In this document: piece by piece, positions 1 through 8,667 of the stretch
Layout: each line of letters begins with the position of its first letter
How positions within the stretch are numbered: position 1 is the stretch's first letter
Origin: an uncultured Clostridia bacterium
GTDB lineage: Bacteria > Bacillota > Clostridia > Christensenellales > Aristaeellaceae
DNA: 59,790 nt
NCBI GenBank assembly: GCA_946407745.1
Contig: CAMJPQ010000010.1
Coordinates: forward strand, 1 to 59,790
Reading direction: 5' to 3'
The notes under the pieces: model-generated
Told to the model about the DNA's origin: nothing
The model's database searches: none
What the model saw: the letters and a program-made list of their open reading frames with translations, nothing else
Program-made: the position numbers and the translations under genes

Positions 1-53
1 GTCCTTATAGAATTCTCTAGGTTCGAAGGCTATTTCCTATGTGGGAAGTCTGA

Positions 54-503
54 GTTAATAATTATACCAAGTATGCTGCCTATTTTGATGGTCTCCGAGC
101 TGAAGGCAAGTGTTTCTACAATGGTGCCAAGAATGGATACGCCTGGTGTGATGTGTTTGTGGACTGGTGTTTTGTCCAGGCCTATGGATATGAGGCTGCA
201 CAATACATGACTGGACAATCTGAAAACAGTTCTGGTGCTGGGACGGCAGAATCATATGGATACTACAATAGGAGGAAGCAAACAGGTTCTAAGCCGCAGA
301 TTGGAGCACAGGTATTCTTCAAGAACAGCAGTGGCAGCATATCACACACTGGTCTTGTGTATGATGTCTCCGATGGAAGAGTTTATACTATTGAAGGAAA
401 TACCAGTCCTGATAATCCTTATCAAGGCGACATGGTAATGTGTAAGGATTATTCTGTCAGTTACTCACAGATCGCCGGATATGGATATCCTATCTATGAA
501 TAA
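54..503 (+). pseudogene. CHAP-type peptidoglycan amidase/endopeptidase, 5' end disrupted
   Basis: The open reading frame from 54 encodes a CHAP-like cysteine hydrolase domain that would cleave cell-wall peptide or amide bonds. It shows the catalytic-cysteine block NGYAWCDVFVDW, then the histidine block SISHTGLVYDV, then IEGNTS where the third polar residue usually sits. The family often serves as phage endolysins or cell-wall hydrolases. An in-frame TGA lies at 51-53 directly before the domain, and the first ATG in frame (153) is already past the cysteine, so no complete gene is present. Frame 1 stays open from the window edge across this stretch, so a frameshift from an upstream part of the gene is possible. 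Base composition is more AT-rich than the genes after 1311. The family call is good; whether it is a pseudogene or a sequencing or assembly artefact is open. Confidence 0.7.
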
Positions 504-566
504 TACAAGAATCCCTTGAAATAATCATCTTTATGGCATTCAAAAAACTGGGTCACAATCGTCCTT

Positions 567-587
567 CCGCCACCCTTCGGGCGGCGG
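567..587. repeat. GC-rich hairpin upstream of the small membrane protein
   Basis: Arms CCGCCACCC and GGGCGGCGG around a TTC loop form a 9-bp stem with one A/C mismatch. It lies between the CHAP remnant and the gene at 629. No T-run follows on either strand, so it is a poor intrinsic terminator. Its arms resemble those of the terminator at 1122-1146, so this gene is bracketed by two similar GC-rich hairpins in an AT-rich patch. Confidence 0.5.
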
Positions 588-628
588 AAATCCATCTTTA
601 TCCTGTACGCATTGGAGGCAAAACAGTT

Positions 629-1116
629 ATGATCGCAGAATTGATTGACTTCTTTACCCTGCACCGAGAAGAAATGACCACCATTGGATGGCTGAGCGGA
701 CTGGTGGTGAGCTTCTTCACTGGCAGTGCGTTCAAGCACTTCCGCAAATACATGACAGACCGGTCATACAACAAGGTTTTAGGGCTTGATAGTGAAGGCT
801 CTGGTGGGTTCCTCCATATCAGGTCAAGCAGCGACGGTTATGAAAGAATGCCATTTGCCCCTGAAAGTGGATATATTTTACTGATCAAGGCCATTGTGCC
901 AAATGGGAGCAGAATCATTCATCTGGTTTGTGGCTTCACACAGGATAACACCACCAGAGGTATTGAAGTGTTTGAGAGCGAGGAACTCTACAGGCATCTG
1001 AAAAAACGAAGCACGAGGGCCAATACGCGCTGCTGCTGGATTGTGACAGGCAGAGCAACCCTGACTGGAATCATGTGCATGACTTTACAGAGTATGCTTT
1101 CCCAACCATCAAATGA
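629..1116 (+). pseudogene. Small membrane-anchored protein of unknown family, frameshifted
   Basis: The start ATG at 629 has a GGAGG site at 614-618. The N-terminus has a hydrophobic stretch (TTIGWLSGLVVSFFTG), suggesting one membrane anchor with a cytosolic remainder. I do not recognise the family. The frame runs to about 1000 and then loses protein-like character, while frame 1 from about 1009 continues with sensible sequence (KHEGQYALLLDCDRQSN ... EYAFPTIK) and stops at 1114-1116, just before a terminator. The break falls in a run of six A at 1001-1006; a seventh A would restore a continuous reading frame of about 162 residues. So this is a single-base deletion, a sequencing error, or less likely programmed slippage. 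The staying in the original frame to 1222 would read through the terminator hairpin, which argues against it. Confidence 0.6.
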
Positions 1117-1121
1117 CCCAC

Positions 1122-1153
1122 CCCGCCGCCCGCCACGGGCGGCGGGCCTTTTT
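1122..1153 (+). terminator. Rho-independent terminator after the frameshifted gene
   Basis: An 11-bp perfect GC stem (CCCGCCGCCCG, loop CCA, CGGGCGGCGGG) is followed by CC and five T. It begins six bases after the TGA at 1114-1116, which supports that stop codon as the true end of the upstream gene. Confidence 0.9.
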
Positions 1154-1229
1154 CAACAATCCTTTTGGGCTCCACAGGCAGTCCGTTTCACCTCATTCAT
1201 GGTCAAATGCATCAAAATGTAGACATGAA

Positions 1230-1258
1230 TTGCATTTTATTGCTTCCTATGGCATAAT
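1230..1258 (+). promoter_or_regulatory. SigA-like promoter for the secreted LRR protein
   Basis: TTGCAT at 1230-1235, a 17-base spacer, and CATAAT at 1253-1258, about 50 bases before the ATG at 1311. It lies downstream of the terminator at 1122-1153, so the gene needs its own promoter here. Confidence 0.55.
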
Positions 1259-1310
1259 AAAAACACGTAGTTTCCGTATGTCCTTCGTGATAAAGAAAGG
1301 CGGTTTGAAT

Positions 1311-4184
1311 ATGAACAGAAAGCTGACTGCGCTGCTGACCGCGCTGGCGCTGCTGATGGCGCTCTGCTCCGTTGCGCTTTCGGAGAGTCTGGTATGGATT
1401 GAGGAGGAGGCTGTTACCGAGATCAGCGCGCAGGATGTTCTGCCAGACAGCGACGCGCTGGCGGAGGGTTTCATCATTAAAACCATGCGGCCGCAGCGCC
1501 GCCTGTTCTTCAACCGCACGCTGCAGCGCTCAAAGCTCGGGGAGGCCGAGCGGAACCTCTACGACCTGCTGCGCGCGGACATTGAAGCCATAGCAAACGG
1601 CACACGGCCCTCCACCGTGATGGAATACAGCGCGGATGCCATTTACCCGCAAACCGTGTTTACGGCAGAGGAGCTTGGTGTCAGCAGCATCCTGTATGTA
1701 GATGACAACGGAAAAGCTCAGTTCACCGCTGAGGCTTCAGCGGCGCTGGCGGAAAAGCGGAAGCTCGATTCCGGGAAGCTGCTGTCCGCCCTGCTGGTCG
1801 ACTGCCCCTATGAGCTGTACTGGTTCAATAAGACAGCGAACGCGGCGATGACCATCGGCTATGCTGGCATCAGTTCCAATGGCGTTACGGCCACCAGCGT
1901 CACCACAGTACGCGTGAGTTTTAAAGTTTCCACTGAGTACTCGGACGGTGATCAGTACACCTGTGATACCACCTACGGCGCCAGTGCCCGTGCCGCTGCC
2001 GACACAGCGCAGAGCATTGTGAACAGTCACCTGGCCGAAGACGACCGCGAGCGACTGGAAGCTTATGCCAGTGAGATCTGCAGCCTGGTCAGCTACAACT
2101 ATGACGCACTGGCGGAGGGCACACCTTACGGCAATCCTTGGCAGCTGGTGTGGGTTTTTGACGGCAACCCGGAGACCAATGTGGTCTGTGAGGGCTACAG
2201 CAAGGCCTTCCAGTTCCTCTGCGACCTGAGCGATTTCACGGGCAGTGTCCGGGTGCTCACGGTGTCCGGCACAATGGCCGGGGGCACCGGCGCGGGCAAC
2301 CACATGTGGAACCTTGTCCGCCTGCCGGACGGCCATACCCGTCTGGTGGACGTGACCAATATTGATTCGGGCTCCATCGGCTATCCCGATCAGCTGCTGC
2401 TGGCAACGGCGTCCACCGGCAGTGTGGATGAGGGTTACACCTTCACAACCAGAGGCGGTGGGATCGCATACTACTACAATACAAACACAAGGGCTCTGTA
2501 CAATGATACTGAGCTGTGCGTAGCCTTTGCGGACGAGCTGAGCACCGTCCCGGTGCCTGTTTTCACGCCGGGCAGAGAGTCCATCCTTATCAACGAAGGG
2601 CTGGCCTTCTTCCGCGTGGACAACGGAGTGGATTATGATAGCTGCCTGGCGGAGATTCTCCACACAGATGCAAGCGGCGTGACCACCGATGTATCCGGTC
2701 TGAACAGTGTCTTCATGGGCACGGATGAGTGGGATTTCGGCATTTTTGACGACTACGCGCCAGGTACCTATACCGTGCGCTTTGCCGGCCTGCGCGGCGG
2801 TGTGCAGAGCGGCTGGTCCGAACCGTACAGCTTCACCCCTGAGGTCATCGCTGCTACAGAGCGTATCGACTTTACCTGCGAGGTTCCCTCGGAAGTGTGC
2901 CAGGGAGATGAGACGCATGTCACATGGGAGGAGACTGCAGGCGCGGAGCAATTCGGTCTGCTGCTCTTCCGCATCAGTGGCGGGGAAAGGACGCTCTGCT
3001 CCTCTGCCTGGTATCCCGGCAACGTTAGTGAAGCGGACTTCAGCTGGGCAGCTTCTGCCGGAGAGTATGAACTGCAGCTGTCTGTCAATGCCGCGCCGGG
3101 GTATCACTTCATTGAAAAAGCGCAAACGCGGCCGGTACGCGTTCTGCCCAGGGTGATCGTAACGGACCCGGAGCAGAGCTTCCCGGATGCTGCCTTCCGT
3201 GGCTATGTGATGGAGCACTTTGACCTGGACGCAGACGGAAAGTTGAGCGAGGACGAGGTGAACGCGGTCACCTCCATCGATTGCACAGGTCTGAACGTCG
3301 AGAGCCTGCAGGGAGCGGAAATCTTCACAGGCCTTGAAAACCTGGTTTGCACCGGCTGTGCCATCACCGCGCTGGACCTGAGCGGCTTCCAGGCGATGAC
3401 GGAGATCTCCGAAGGCGCCTTTGCCTTCTGCAGCGGCCTGACCGATGTCATTTTCCCGGACAGCCTGACCGGCATTGGCCCGGAGGCCTTCACCTGGTGC
3501 AGTCAGCTGACGGAGCTGTCGCTGCCGGAGAATCTGGTATCCATCGGTGAGAGCGCCTTCTACGGCTGCTCCAATATCGCCAGCGTGACGATCCCGGGCA
3601 GTGTCAGCAGCATCGGTCAGAGAGCATTCAATCTGGATACGGGCATCATCATACCGGTGTGCGGTTCTCCCGCACAGCAGTGGGCTGACGCAGCAGGGTA
3701 CACGCTCAGCGTAAAGGCACATCAGGGGCAGGGAATTGCCGGGGAAGATATCGCGCCCACATGTATGCAGGTCGGTTATCACAACGTCACATGCTGCTCG
3801 GTATGCGGCGGAGTGATCGGCTATGAGAATACCGTGCCGGTGCTGCCACACGAATACCACGTTGAGGAAGCGCTCTGGACAGATGAGCCCCATGCACTGT
3901 GGCTGTACAGCACCTGCGCCCTGTGCCACAGCAGCAGCACCAGGAGGCAGCTTGACAGCATTCTTACCCTGCCGGCCGGCTTGACTGCCATTGATGAGGA
4001 AGCCTTTGTCGGCATAGCCGCGGAGGCGGTCATTGTGCCCGCTGCCTGCGAATCCATCGGAAGGCGCGCCTTTGCGGACTGCCCCGCCCTGCTGGTCGTG
4101 CTCGCACCGGAGGGCATCTCCATTGCGGAGGACGCCTTTGAGGGCTGCGGTGACGGTCTGCTGATCCAGTACTTTACTGAATAA
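1311..4184 (+). CDS. Secreted transglutaminase-like / leucine-rich-repeat protein
   Basis: This 957-residue protein starts at ATG 1311 (AAAGG upstream) with a classical signal peptide (basic MNRK, hydrophobic core to about residue 25). Residues about 200-360 form a transglutaminase-like cysteine-protease fold with a visible triad: C293 in VVCEGYSKAF, H331 in GNHMWNLV and D347 in RLVDVTN. Residues about 638-649 (DLDADGKLSEDE) are an EF-hand/dockerin-like calcium loop placed next to an internalin-like segment. BspA-type LRR_5 repeats (IGPEAFTWCSQLTELSLPENL and relatives) fill about 690-777 and 882-957, separated by a cysteine-rich stretch with CCSVC and CALC pairs. No LPXTG or transmembrane anchor is visible, so it is likely secreted. 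Such proteins are common in gut Clostridia; substrate and role are unknown. Its own promoter and terminator flank suggest a single-gene unit. Confidence 0.85.
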   Translation: MNRKLTALLTALALLMALCSVALSESLVWIEEEAVTEISAQDVLPDSDALAEGFIIKTMRPQRRLFFNRTLQRSKLGEAERNLYDLLRADIEAIANGTRPSTVMEYSADAIYPQTVFTAEELGVSSILYVDDNGKAQFTAEASAALAEKRKLDSGKLLSALLVDCPYELYWFNKTANAAMTIGYAGISSNGVTATSVTTVRVSFKVSTEYSDGDQYTCDTTYGASARAAADTAQSIVNSHLAEDDRERLEAYASEICSLVSYNYDALAEGTPYGNPWQLVWVFDGNPETNVVCEGYSKAFQFLCDLSDFTGSVRVLTVSGTMAGGTGAGNHMWNLVRLPDGHTRLVDVTNIDSGSIGYPDQLLLATASTGSVDEGYTFTTRGGGIAYYYNTNTRALYNDTELCVAFADELSTVPVPVFTPGRESILINEGLAFFRVDNGVDYDSCLAEILHTDASGVTTDVSGLNSVFMGTDEWDFGIFDDYAPGTYTVRFAGLRGGVQSGWSEPYSFTPEVIAATERIDFTCEVPSEVCQGDETHVTWEETAGAEQFGLLLFRISGGERTLCSSAWYPGNVSEADFSWAASAGEYELQLSVNAAPGYHFIEKAQTRPVRVLPRVIVTDPEQSFPDAAFRGYVMEHFDLDADGKLSEDEVNAVTSIDCTGLNVESLQGAEIFTGLENLVCTGCAITALDLSGFQAMTEISEGAFAFCSGLTDVIFPDSLTGIGPEAFTWCSQLTELSLPENLVSIGESAFYGCSNIASVTIPGSVSSIGQRAFNLDTGIIIPVCGSPAQQWADAAGYTLSVKAHQGQGIAGEDIAPTCMQVGYHNVTCCSVCGGVIGYENTVPVLPHEYHVEEALWTDEPHALWLYSTCALCHSSSTRRQLDSILTLPAGLTAIDEEAFVGIAAEAVIVPAACESIGRRAFADCPALLVVLAPEGISIAEDAFEGCGDGLLIQYFTE

Positions 4185-4237
4185 CCGCCGCACAGGGTGT
4201 GTCAATGATCGTATTGCAAGCAGGGAGGAGAGAAAGA

Positions 4238-5380
4238 ATGAAGCTGGTTCAGAATACACTCAGCCGTTTTGTGGCAGAGGGACAGATTGCCGGATGTGCC
4301 GTGAGAATCATGAAGGATGACGAGGTTCGCTTTGAGGGCTGCTTCGGCTACGCGGAGATTGAGAAGAAAAAGCGCATATCGGATGACACGATTTTTCCGA
4401 TCGCGTCCATGTCGAAGGTGATCACGGTAGCCGGAATCATGCAGCTGTATGAGCAGGGGCTGTTCAAGCTGTGGGATCCTGTCAGTGAGTTTCTACCTGG
4501 CTTTAGGAGTCCAAAAATCGCAGTGGAAAAGGCCGACGGAGAAGTTGAACTGGTGCCGGCGAAAGGCGAGGTGACGATGCGTCAGTTGTTCACCATGACC
4601 AGCGGCGTACCTTATCCGGGCAATGACACGGCAGCGGCAAGGATCGCGGCGAAGAAGATCGAGGAATATAGAAAAGCATACCATACAATACCTCAGACTG
4701 TGGAATACTGTGATTTGGTGGGCCAGCTTCCTCTGGCCTTTGAACCTGGTGACAGGTGGATGTACGGCTTTTCCATTGATGTGCTGGGTGCTGTGATCGA
4801 GGTGCTTTCCGGCCAGACACTGGGTGAGTACCTGAGTGAGCATATTTTTGATCCGCTGGGGATGAAAGATACCGCCTTCTGCGTACCGGCCAAAGAGCAG
4901 GAAAGGATTGCCACACTTTACCATATTCACGATGGTATGAAGCCGGACGAGCGGTCATATCCGGACAGGAAACCGGTTTTCGAAAGCGGCGGAGGCGGAC
5001 TGTTTTCCACAGTGCATGATTACTCCCGCTTTGCACAGATGCTTCTGCACGGCGGCACACTGGACGGTGTCCGCATCCTCGGCAGAAAGACGATTGACCT
5101 GATTTCAACAGATCACCTCACGCCGCAGCAGCAGGTGACCCACAACTGGGACACACAGCGCGGCTATGGCTACGGCCTTGGTGTGCGGGTGATGAATCAT
5201 CCGGAAGCGGCTGACATCAACGGCTCTGTCGGTGAATGGGGCTGGGACGGCGCGTTTGGCAACTGGTTCTGTGTAGATCCGAAAGAGAACCTGACCTGTG
5301 TATACCTGACAACCAACCTGCCCGGCGATCATTACCGTTTTATTCCAAAGCTGATGGCCTCCATGTACGCTTCGCTGTGA
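4238..5380 (+). CDS. Class C beta-lactamase-like serine hydrolase
   Basis: A 380-residue member of the beta-lactamase/transpeptidase-like superfamily. The nucleophile motif SMSK is at residues 57-60, and the tyrosine motif YGFS at 176-179 matches the YxN/YxS of the family. The C-terminal block GWDGAFGNWF takes the place of the KTG box, as in carboxylesterase-type members. There is no signal peptide, so it is probably cytosolic and acts as an esterase, D-aminopeptidase or similar rather than a true beta-lactamase. ATG 4238 was chosen over an upstream in-frame ATG at 4205 region because GGGAGGAG sits just before it. It follows the LRR gene by 53 bases without an evident terminator. The specific substrate cannot be told from sequence. 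Confidence 0.85.
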   Translation: MKLVQNTLSRFVAEGQIAGCAVRIMKDDEVRFEGCFGYAEIEKKKRISDDTIFPIASMSKVITVAGIMQLYEQGLFKLWDPVSEFLPGFRSPKIAVEKADGEVELVPAKGEVTMRQLFTMTSGVPYPGNDTAAARIAAKKIEEYRKAYHTIPQTVEYCDLVGQLPLAFEPGDRWMYGFSIDVLGAVIEVLSGQTLGEYLSEHIFDPLGMKDTAFCVPAKEQERIATLYHIHDGMKPDERSYPDRKPVFESGGGGLFSTVHDYSRFAQMLLHGGTLDGVRILGRKTIDLISTDHLTPQQQVTHNWDTQRGYGYGLGVRVMNHPEAADINGSVGEWGWDGAFGNWFCVDPKENLTCVYLTTNLPGDHYRFIPKLMASMYASL

Positions 5381-5408
5381 TGCAAGTCTGTGGCAAGGTC
5401 AAATGGAT

Positions 5409-5437
5409 TTGCTTTTTTCCATCTGGTGGTGTATGCT
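5409..5437 (+). promoter_or_regulatory. Promoter upstream of the HAD phosphatase and dacA
   Basis: TTGCTT at 5409-5414, 17-base spacer starting with TTTT, and TATGCT at 5432-5437, about 64 bases before the GTG start at 5501. The -35 and T-run match the candidate promoters at 44429, 50987 and 29884 (minus). Confidence 0.5.
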
Positions 5438-5500
5438 ATAAGCTCGGCAGCGTAAATACCGAGGTTGTAAGCTGCCAGCCCTGCAGAGGAGAGTGATACA

Positions 5501-6142
5501 GTGCTTTTGCGCACGATTGATGATCTGTATGAGCGCGTCCCATGGGAAAAGCTGGACGCTGTGGTATTCGACGTTGGCAATGTACTGCTGCGCTTCGACC
5601 CGCAGGCACTGCTGCGGCTGCACCTGCCAGCGCGGGAGGAACTCTATCCGGTGCTGATGGAGAAGGTGTTCCGGTCCCCGTACTGGGTGATGCTGGACCA
5701 CGGCATTGTTTCCACCGACGAAGCGATTGAGCTGATGACAGGCCGCGATGTGGAGCTGAGGGATGCGATCGGCACGCTGATGCACGGCTGGGTTGATCTG
5801 CGGGAAACCGTGGACGAAGGCCTGTTTGCGCTGCAGCAGGCCAGAGAGCACGGCAAGAAAACCTATGTGCTGTCCAACTATCACCACGAGGCTTTCCCTG
5901 TTGTTGAAAAGAAGTATGATTTCTTCAGCGGCTTTGACGGCATTGTGGTATCTGCACGTCTGGGCATCATGAAGCCCAATCCGGCAATCTATGCGCATAT
6001 GACGGCCAAGTATGGCCTCACGCCCGCTCGGGCACTGTTTATTGATGATTCGCCGGCCAACGTAGAGGGCGCACTGTATGCCGGCTGGCAGGGGCTCTGC
6101 TATAACCGGCCCGGAAAGATATATGAGTTTTTTGCAGGCTGA
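5501..6142 (+). CDS. HAD-superfamily hydrolase (subfamily IA, YihX-like)
   Basis: A 213-residue haloacid-dehalogenase-type phosphatase. Motif I is VVFDVGNVLLRFD (nucleophile D24) with glycine at the usual second aspartate, the DxGNV form typical of YihX-type sugar-phosphate phosphatases. Motif II is the threonine/serine region YVLSNYHHE, motif III lysine is in GIMKPNP, and motif IV is FIDDSPANVEGA. It starts with GTG at 5501, preceded by AGAGGAGAG. The stop is two bases from the start of dacA, so the two are co-transcribed. The cytosolic substrate is likely a small phosphorylated sugar or nucleotide, but this is family inference. Confidence 0.85.
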   Translation: MLLRTIDDLYERVPWEKLDAVVFDVGNVLLRFDPQALLRLHLPAREELYPVLMEKVFRSPYWVMLDHGIVSTDEAIELMTGRDVELRDAIGTLMHGWVDLRETVDEGLFALQQAREHGKKTYVLSNYHHEAFPVVEKKYDFFSGFDGIVVSARLGIMKPNPAIYAHMTAKYGLTPARALFIDDSPANVEGALYAGWQGLCYNRPGKIYEFFAG

Positions 6143-6144
6143 AA

Positions 6145-7662
6145 GTGAGAATTATAAACAGAATGCTTTCACAGAAAAGAATCGGCGCTCTGATGTGCGT
6201 TATTCTCCTGCTGCTGCCCGCCGTAGCAGCAGCAGCGCGTGCGACAGCGACACCGCCTGTGGAACCGGAGGCGACACTGTCTCCGGATGCGGCGGCATAT
6301 GACAAGGAGCATCCGGAAGAGCTGGATGCCGATCAGTTGTACGCATGGAGCGCCATACTGATCGAGCAGAGCAGCGGGAACGTCATCTTTGAAAAAAGCG
6401 CTGACGATATCCGCTATCCGGCATCGACCACAAAAATCATGACCGTCTATCTGGCATTGACCATGCTGGATGATTTGGATCAGGAGATTACCTGCTCCGA
6501 AACAGCGACGGAAGTGAACCGGATTTACGGCACCAACGAAATCTCAACACTGGGGCTTCAGACAGGGGAAGTGATGTCCCTTCGCGATCTGGTCTACGGT
6601 ACCATGATCATGTCCGCCAATGACGGCGCTAATGTGCTGGCGGAAGCCGTGAGCGGCTCCATTCCCGCATTTGTGGATCTCATGAACCGCACGGCACAGA
6701 TGATGGGCTGCACGAACACGCACTTTGCCAATCCGCACGGGCTGCATGACGATGCGCATTACACGACGCCGAGAGATATGGCCGTCATCGCTCGCGAAGC
6801 AATGAAGCTGGAAGACTTCCGTGACATCGTGAGCCGGAGAAGCTATTCCATACCCAAGACCAACATGCACCGGGCACGCACGGTGAACAATACCAACGAG
6901 CTGTTCAACGCCGGCACGGAAGAGAGCCCGAACCGGTATTATTATCCGGACGCAACCGGCATGAAAACCGGCTATACAGACAAGGCGCAGTATTGCTTTG
7001 TGGGGTCAGCCAGCCGGGATGATCTGTCCCTCATCTCTGTGGTGATGTACACGGGACGCCGTGCCCGCTGGGCGGATACGATCAAGCTGATGGATTACGG
7101 CTTCAGCCAGTACATCAGCATATCACCGCAGGAACTGTACAACGAAAACCCCGTATCGATTGAAACTTCCAATTACGCGCTGGACGATACAGCGATGGGC
7201 CGGCTGAAGCTGAACTGCGTACCGGCTGACGGCGCAGCCTCCCTCGCGTCCCTTGTGGTGACCAAAGCAGAGGCGGAAGAACTGGCACTGAACCTGCGGA
7301 CTAATGCCCTGTTCCAGTACACCCGCGATTTTTCCGCGCCAATCGCCGCAGGTGAAGTGATCGGCACGATGACTTATTTCCTGGAAAACGGAAATACTCT
7401 GGTCTATAACCTCACTGCGGCCAGATCCGTACCTGCGCGGGAGAATGTGCCTAAAACGCTGGAGCAGATACGGCAGGAAACGGAGGCCGATACCAATCTC
7501 ATGCCCCGGTTTTCTCTGTATGTAGTGATGCGCCTGTTCCTGCCCCTGGTGGGGTTTGCACTGGTGCTGACCGTGATCATACGCTTTCTGCAGCGCCTGC
7601 GTCAGAGCCGGCATTATGCTGCCTCCCGCATGGTGGAGGATCACAACCGCCTGATCAAATAA
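6145..7662 (+). CDS. D-alanyl-D-alanine carboxypeptidase (DacA/DacF-like)
   Basis: A penicillin-binding protein of family S11 that trims the terminal D-alanine of peptidoglycan stem peptides outside the membrane. Counting from the GTG at 6145, a signal peptide covers about residues 10-30, the SxxK box STTK is at 94-97, the SxN box SAN at 157-159 and the KTG box at 274-276. The C-terminal PBP5-like beta domain follows, and a hydrophobic segment around 450-475 then a basic tail anchors it. The start is uncertain: GTG 6145 is two bases after the HAD stop with a weak ribosome site, and ATG 6163 is an alternative. The 505-residue length is somewhat longer than usual because of a spacer after the signal peptide. 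Family call is firm; vegetative versus sporulation role is not decidable. Confidence 0.92.
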   Translation: MRIINRMLSQKRIGALMCVILLLLPAVAAAARATATPPVEPEATLSPDAAAYDKEHPEELDADQLYAWSAILIEQSSGNVIFEKSADDIRYPASTTKIMTVYLALTMLDDLDQEITCSETATEVNRIYGTNEISTLGLQTGEVMSLRDLVYGTMIMSANDGANVLAEAVSGSIPAFVDLMNRTAQMMGCTNTHFANPHGLHDDAHYTTPRDMAVIAREAMKLEDFRDIVSRRSYSIPKTNMHRARTVNNTNELFNAGTEESPNRYYYPDATGMKTGYTDKAQYCFVGSASRDDLSLISVVMYTGRRARWADTIKLMDYGFSQYISISPQELYNENPVSIETSNYALDDTAMGRLKLNCVPADGAASLASLVVTKAEAEELALNLRTNALFQYTRDFSAPIAAGEVIGTMTYFLENGNTLVYNLTAARSVPARENVPKTLEQIRQETEADTNLMPRFSLYVVMRLFLPLVGFALVLTVIIRFLQRLRQSRHYAASRMVEDHNRLIK

Positions 7663-7692
7663 GAGCCAAATCAACTACTGTGTCCGCACAGC

Positions 7693-7731
7693 AAAACACA
7701 GACAGTATCATTGCTGCACTGCCTGTGTTTT
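7693..7731. terminator. Bidirectional terminator between dacA and the pseudouridine synthase
   Basis: Arms AAAACACAG-A-CAGT and ACTG-C-CTGTGTTTT pair over 13 bp with one mismatch around an 11-base loop. A/T-rich outer ends give a T-run on both strands, followed by TTTTTGC on plus. It serves the two convergent genes. Confidence 0.85.
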
Positions 7732-7785
7732 TTGCATATGTGATTGCAAGCGCTGCCACGGTAAAGGCACTCACTGGCAGGGCCT

Positions 7786-8667
7786 TCAGCAGCCACAGCG
7801 CAGCACGCTGCTGAGCTGCTCCGGCAGGGGAGAGGAGAGACGTATCATACTGCCGGTATATGGATGCCGGAAACAAAGCTCGGCAGAATGAAGGGCGAAT
7901 CGACCGGCCAGGTCTTCTCGTTCAGTGCCATAGAGGAAGTCGCCGCAGACAGGGCATCCCATTGCACTGAGATGAACACGGATCTGGTGAGTACGCCCTG
8001 TTTCCAGGCAGAGCGAAAGCAGCGCCAGGCTGCCGTGCTGCTCAAGTGTGCGATAATGGGTTATACTTTTCTTTCCATCGGGGGAAACCTCTCGTCGCAC
8101 CGTGGCGCCGTCGGCTTTCGCGATGGGCAGGTCAATCGTGCCCTCCGCAGGAGATGGGCAGCCCTCTGTCACCGCCAGATACTGCCGCTGAAAATCGGGA
8201 GAGTGAAGCTGCCTCTGCATCAGCTGCTGGGTGTGCGCGTCCAGCGCCACCAGCATCAGCCCGCTGGTTCCCTTATCCAACCGGTTAACCGGGCGAAAAA
8301 CAAAATCATCCGGGCAGCCCATGCAACTGTACAGCGCGTTTTCCAACGTGTTGTGCGGCTGCCGCGCACTGCACTGCACCGCCAGCGGTGCGCTTTTGTC
8401 CACCACCAGCAGATACTGATCTCGGTAAGGTATATGCAATGGAAGCTGATACGGCGAGGGCAGATAAGCCGGAGGCTTTTTTGCCTCTTCAATGGTCAGA
8501 AGGTCGCCCTCACGGAGCACGGCGGACACTCTCACAGGCAAGCCGTTGACAAGAATGCGGTCTTCCCACTTGGCACCTTGCAACGCGCTGTAGCTCAAAA
8601 GGAGCTCATTTCTCGCCACATCGCGGACAGTTCTGCCAGAAGCCGCCGCCGTAACAAGCCATTCCAT
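7786..8667 (-). CDS. RluA-family pseudouridine synthase
   Basis: A 293-residue RNA pseudouridine synthase of the RluA/RluD type, converting uridine to pseudouridine in rRNA or tRNA. The catalytic motif is NRLDKGTSG with aspartate 131; histidine is replaced by asparagine at the first position compared with the common HRLD. An S4-like N-terminal region (residues about 10-60) with IEEAKKP before the catalytic domain fits RluD/YlyB-type proteins. Downstream blocks ETGRTHQIRVHLSAMGCP and CGDFLYG match the family. The ATG overlaps the stop of the upstream acyltransferase by one base (TGATG), so the two are translationally coupled. The RNA target cannot be assigned. Confidence 0.92.
   Translation of the reverse strand: MEWLVTAAASGRTVRDVARNELLLSYSALQGAKWEDRILVNGLPVRVSAVLREGDLLTIEEAKKPPAYLPSPYQLPLHIPYRDQYLLVVDKSAPLAVQCSARQPHNTLENALYSCMGCPDDFVFRPVNRLDKGTSGLMLVALDAHTQQLMQRQLHSPDFQRQYLAVTEGCPSPAEGTIDLPIAKADGATVRREVSPDGKKSITHYRTLEQHGSLALLSLCLETGRTHQIRVHLSAMGCPVCGDFLYGTEREDLAGRFALHSAELCFRHPYTGSMIRLSSPLPEQLSSVLRCGC

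Noticed and set aside
1001-1007. AAAAAAC as a programmed -1 slippery heptamer
   Set aside because: The heptamer is not in the phase needed (codons AAA AAC would have to start at 1002, but the reading frame starts at 1001), so a simple base loss explains the shift better.
1737-4259. 840-residue open frame on the minus strand
   Set aside because: It is antisense to the secreted LRR protein, which has a signal peptide, clear domains and ribosome site; the minus frame has low-complexity, Q/R/A-rich sequence with no domain.
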